From IMG/VR virus record IMGVR_UViG_3300046167_000134, positions 1-31,168 of that record: a DNA stretch of 31,168 nucleotides; one strand, written 5' to 3'. This stretch comes from a virus. The notes beneath the pieces were generated by a model that was given only the letters and a program-made list of their open reading frames with translations, had not been told where the DNA came from and searched no databases. Both the position numbers and the translations under genes were made by a program. Position 1 is the first letter of the stretch; every line of letters starts with the position of its first letter. Positions 29,178 through 31,168 of the stretch are shown in pieces.

Positions 29178-30408
29178 ATGCTTCTTCTACCTCAATGATG
29201 TAGTTAATCATTTTATCGTTTACTGACTTCTGTAAGTTTAATGAGTTGGTAGTAACATTGACAGGTAGACCATCTAACATCACACGCTCACTCATCAACA
29301 TCTGCTCCATAATAGTATCGTAGTCTTCACCTACCCAACCTGTATTAAGAGTAAATCTCTTTCTACCATTGGTGTTTATGCGTTGATACTTATGGGCAGT
29401 CGTGTCGTAGGTGAACCCTGTAGAACCAGAACTCCCTAAAGACTTTCTGTACTCACTCGTAGTGGTGCTTATTGTAGAGTCACTTCTTTTAAAGAAGGTA
29501 ACACTCTCCCAAATTCCGTTCTTGTTTATAAACTGCATCACGCTTGGTGAATACTTCGCTTCACAAGTAGGGTAAAATCTACGAGTGTCAAGCACCGTGC
29601 CGTCCTTGTCTTTTAATCGTAGGTCATAGTAGCTTGTGTAGTTGAGTGACTCACCTACGCTATCTAACCAAGTTGTAAGGTTGGTAACGCCACAAGGTAG
29701 TAACATAATGCGCTCCTCTGCTTGTATCCCTTGTAGTTCCGACTCTGTTATTCTTATCTCTACATTGTATCCGCTATCACCTAAAAACTCAACCACATCT
29801 AATCCAATGTTAGCACATTGAGTACCTCCCTCAACAGTACCACCATCTGCAATAACTCTATCCTTGTATGCCCAATAGATGTCATAACCCTCACCCCACT
29901 TACCAAGATATACAGGCACTACTTCGTTGCCTGAATCCTGAATGTATTTAACTGCATTGACACTTGCGAATCCTTTGTTCACCTCTTTGTTAGCCGCCTC
30001 AATAAATATGTGGTAGCCATTAGAAGCCTCAAAGATTTCGCTGCTTCCTGTATCGTTTACAATAGCAGGTGGGTATCCCTTGTCCGCATAGTTTACCGTG
30101 TAATCCATCTGCACCCATACTACGCTACCATCAGGTGCATAGGTTACCGTTGTACCATCAAGGTTCTCGTAAGCATTAGATAGGTACTCTTGTACCATAG
30201 GAGCAATGTCAAAGGAGACATCAGTTCCTGCAAACACATCTCTAAATAGAGTGTATTGTGGTGATGCAGGTCTTGAAGACCTTGACCCTTGCCATATATA
30301 TACTTCAAATTCTACATCCGTTAGAGATGAAGAAAGGGCTGAATAGTTAGCCGTAACATATATGGGGCTTCTTGCCCCCACTAAACTTGTTGGTGTTATT
30401 ACACTCAT
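29158..30408 (-). CDS. Tail protein, 416 aa
   Basis: Beta-rich: SPIYVTANYSALSSSLTDVE, YTVNYADKGYPPAIVNDTGS, YTSYYDLRLKDKDGTVLDTR. No recognised enzyme motif. Its start overlaps the gp10-like gene by 4 bases and its end overlaps the 669-residue gene by 20. Probably a baseplate or tail-tip component from position. Confidence 0.65.
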   Translation of the reverse strand: MSVITPTSLVGARSPIYVTANYSALSSSLTDVEFEVYIWQGSRSSRPASPQYTLFRDVFAGTDVSFDIAPMVQEYLSNAYENLDGTTVTYAPDGSVVWVQMDYTVNYADKGYPPAIVNDTGSSEIFEASNGYHIFIEAANKEVNKGFASVNAVKYIQDSGNEVVPVYLGKWGEGYDIYWAYKDRVIADGGTVEGGTQCANIGLDVVEFLGDSGYNVEIRITESELQGIQAEERIMLLPCGVTNLTTWLDSVGESLNYTSYYDLRLKDKDGTVLDTRRFYPTCEAKYSPSVMQFINKNGIWESVTFFKRSDSTISTTTSEYRKSLGSSGSTGFTYDTTAHKYQRINTNGRKRFTLNTGWVGEDYDTIMEQMLMSERVMLDGLPVNVTTNSLNLQKSVNDKMINYIIEVEEAFDTRYV

Positions 30409-30971
30409 CGCTTGGTAAATTTCAAAAATTCATCTACATCCATTGAGATAGCTTGTAGTACCTCTTCTGGTAACTTCTCAAACTCTAATCTAAATGGTGC
30501 TTGGAAGAACTCACTCTTGGGAATCCCTCGTTGCTTAATACTTCTACTTATTAAGAAGGCTGCCGTGTTGAGGTTCGCCTCTGTCTGCTTCACAAAGCTA
30601 TTGGTCTTTAGGTCTCTTGCTTTAACTTTCTTTTGAGCCATCCAAGTACGGATAGAACCCATAGGAGGTTGCTTACCATCAAAACCAAATCTACTTCCAT
30701 TAGGCACTTTGTACTTCGTACCACTAACCCCCTCATCAATATACTTACCATAGTCTTCCATAGTGAAAGACATAAGTAGGTGTACTCCTGTAGTAATGTC
30801 GTAGTCTAAACTATCCTTTAGCTTTCCAGAGGATACTTGTCTTCGTCTCTTTTTCTTACCATCATTGTAAGTAATAGTACGAGTAGCACCAAGATTCAGC
30901 CTCGCTGCCTTGATTACTCTCTCGGCAAACTGCCGTAAGACTCTCTCTGTATTTTGAGTTACTACGGACAA
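30405..30971 (-). CDS. HK97 gp10-like tail/head-completion protein, 188 aa
   Basis: RVLRQFAERVIKAARLNLGA, then SGKLKDSLDYDI and YGKYIDEGVSGTKYKVPNG are typical of HK97 gp10-type minor virion proteins. The start is most likely TTG at 30971-30969, since no ATG precedes the conserved region and the next in-frame ATG comes more than 60 codons later. It overlaps the 154-residue gene by 10 bases. It probably acts in head-tail joining or tail completion. Confidence 0.8.
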   Translation of the reverse strand: MSVVTQNTERVLRQFAERVIKAARLNLGATRTITYNDGKKKRRRQVSSGKLKDSLDYDITTGVHLLMSFTMEDYGKYIDEGVSGTKYKVPNGSRFGFDGKQPPMGSIRTWMAQKKVKARDLKTNSFVKQTEANLNTAAFLISRSIKQRGIPKSEFFQAPFRLEFEKLPEEVLQAISMDVDEFLKFTKR

Positions 30972-31168
30972 GTGGTAATAGTATTAGCAATGTCTATAGA
31001 CAAGGTTAGATTCCAACCTACCAATAGGTTCTCAAACCTATCCTCAAAAGGCTCACAAGATGGTGTGCCATTAAGTTGGTACTTGTCTTGCATTAAGTCA
31101 CCTCTCTTTAAGTTGCTCACCAAATCGTTAGCTACCAGAAGTTGGGTGTTTAGAATGTCGTGTCTGTT
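30962..31168 (-). CDS. Tail completion-like protein, C-terminal 68 residues (gene begins at 258)
   Basis: Open from base 31168 (NRHDILNTQLLVANDLVSNL, then QDKYQLNGTPSCEPFEDRF, ending TLSIDIANTITTCP) to TAG at 30962. No start of its own. Joined to the 86 residues ending at base 1 it makes one 154-residue protein that fits a family of small Bacteroidota phage virion proteins. The in-frame join is the main evidence that the window is a closed circle. Confidence 0.85.
   Translation of the reverse strand, partial: NRHDILNTQLLVANDLVSNLKRGDLMQDKYQLNGTPSCEPFEDRFENLLVGWNLTLSIDIANTITTCP

Noticed and set aside
1-31168. Search by eye for tRNA genes, CRISPR arrays, integrase, repressor, attachment site or insertion sequence
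   Set aside because: No cloverleaf-like sequence, spaced repeat array, tyrosine or serine recombinase motif, repressor-like gene or terminal inverted repeats were recognised. A computed tRNA and repeat scan could still find weak cases.

Overview
The window reads as one complete, compact, strictly virulent-looking tailed phage genome (Caudoviricetes, probably siphovirus-like) infecting a member of Bacteroidota, most likely a flavobacterium. Four things point there. The recognised proteins resemble those of flavobacterial and other Bacteroidota phages (TerS, portal with a Cys/His-containing C-terminal extension, XkdF-like protease, fibre modules, GLGDDIEK/DCGC protein). Two or three promoters fit the Bacteroidota form TTG-N18/19-TAnnTTTG. 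Start codons lack Shine-Dalgarno sequences and have A-rich leaders. The composition is AT-rich. The reading frame leaving base 1 continues in frame at base 31168, giving one 154-residue protein, so the 31,168 bp appear to be a closed circle (circularly permuted or terminally redundant genome) opened inside that gene. I see no integrase, repressor, tRNA, CRISPR array or insertion sequence.

Nearly everything is on the minus strand, so read from high to low coordinates. Packaging: TerS (2523-2218) and TerL (2221-1003). Tail: a chaperone-like gene with an apparent -1 frameshift (1025-289), the protein split by the window ends (258-1 / 31168-30962), a gp10-like protein, two large tail proteins, a 43-residue protein and a tape-measure-like protein (27053-25500). 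Head assembly: XkdF-like protease, four small helical or acidic proteins and a scaffold-like protein (25500-22318), then the major capsid protein (21945-21025) and a probable tail-tube or other virion protein (20944-20405). A separate promoter starts the portal operon: 110-residue protein, portal, DUF6712-like connector, two small proteins, a GIY-YIG nuclease and two tandem paralogous fibres (20289-13502). Lysis: M15 peptidase, a membrane protein, a spanin-like protein, a 41-residue protein and a 3TM-family holin (12965-11319). The only plus-strand gene (22056-22283) sits like a cargo gene between the scaffold operon and the capsid gene.

A terminator/promoter knot (about 11050-11250) separates the late genes from the early/middle genes: three small proteins (one DUF3310), RusA resolvase, SSB-like protein, DnaB/RecA-like helicase, DnaA-domain-IV-like protein, sigma-like factor, two PD-(D/E)XK nucleases, a GIY-YIG and an HNH nuclease, and many small translationally coupled proteins running back to TerS.

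The most notable result is four places where a conserved protein continues in another frame. One is a -1 event on a T9 run, resembling the lambda gpG/gpGT tail-chaperone frameshift; its downstream frame has no usual start codon before its C-terminal third. The other three are +1 events, in TerL (CTT TAA C, like the prfB site), in the second fibre (CTT A) and in a lysis-region membrane protein (GGG T or CTT T). The +1 cases could be programmed frameshifts, real mutations or single-base assembly errors; the sequence alone cannot decide, but reading through restores full-length proteins in every case.
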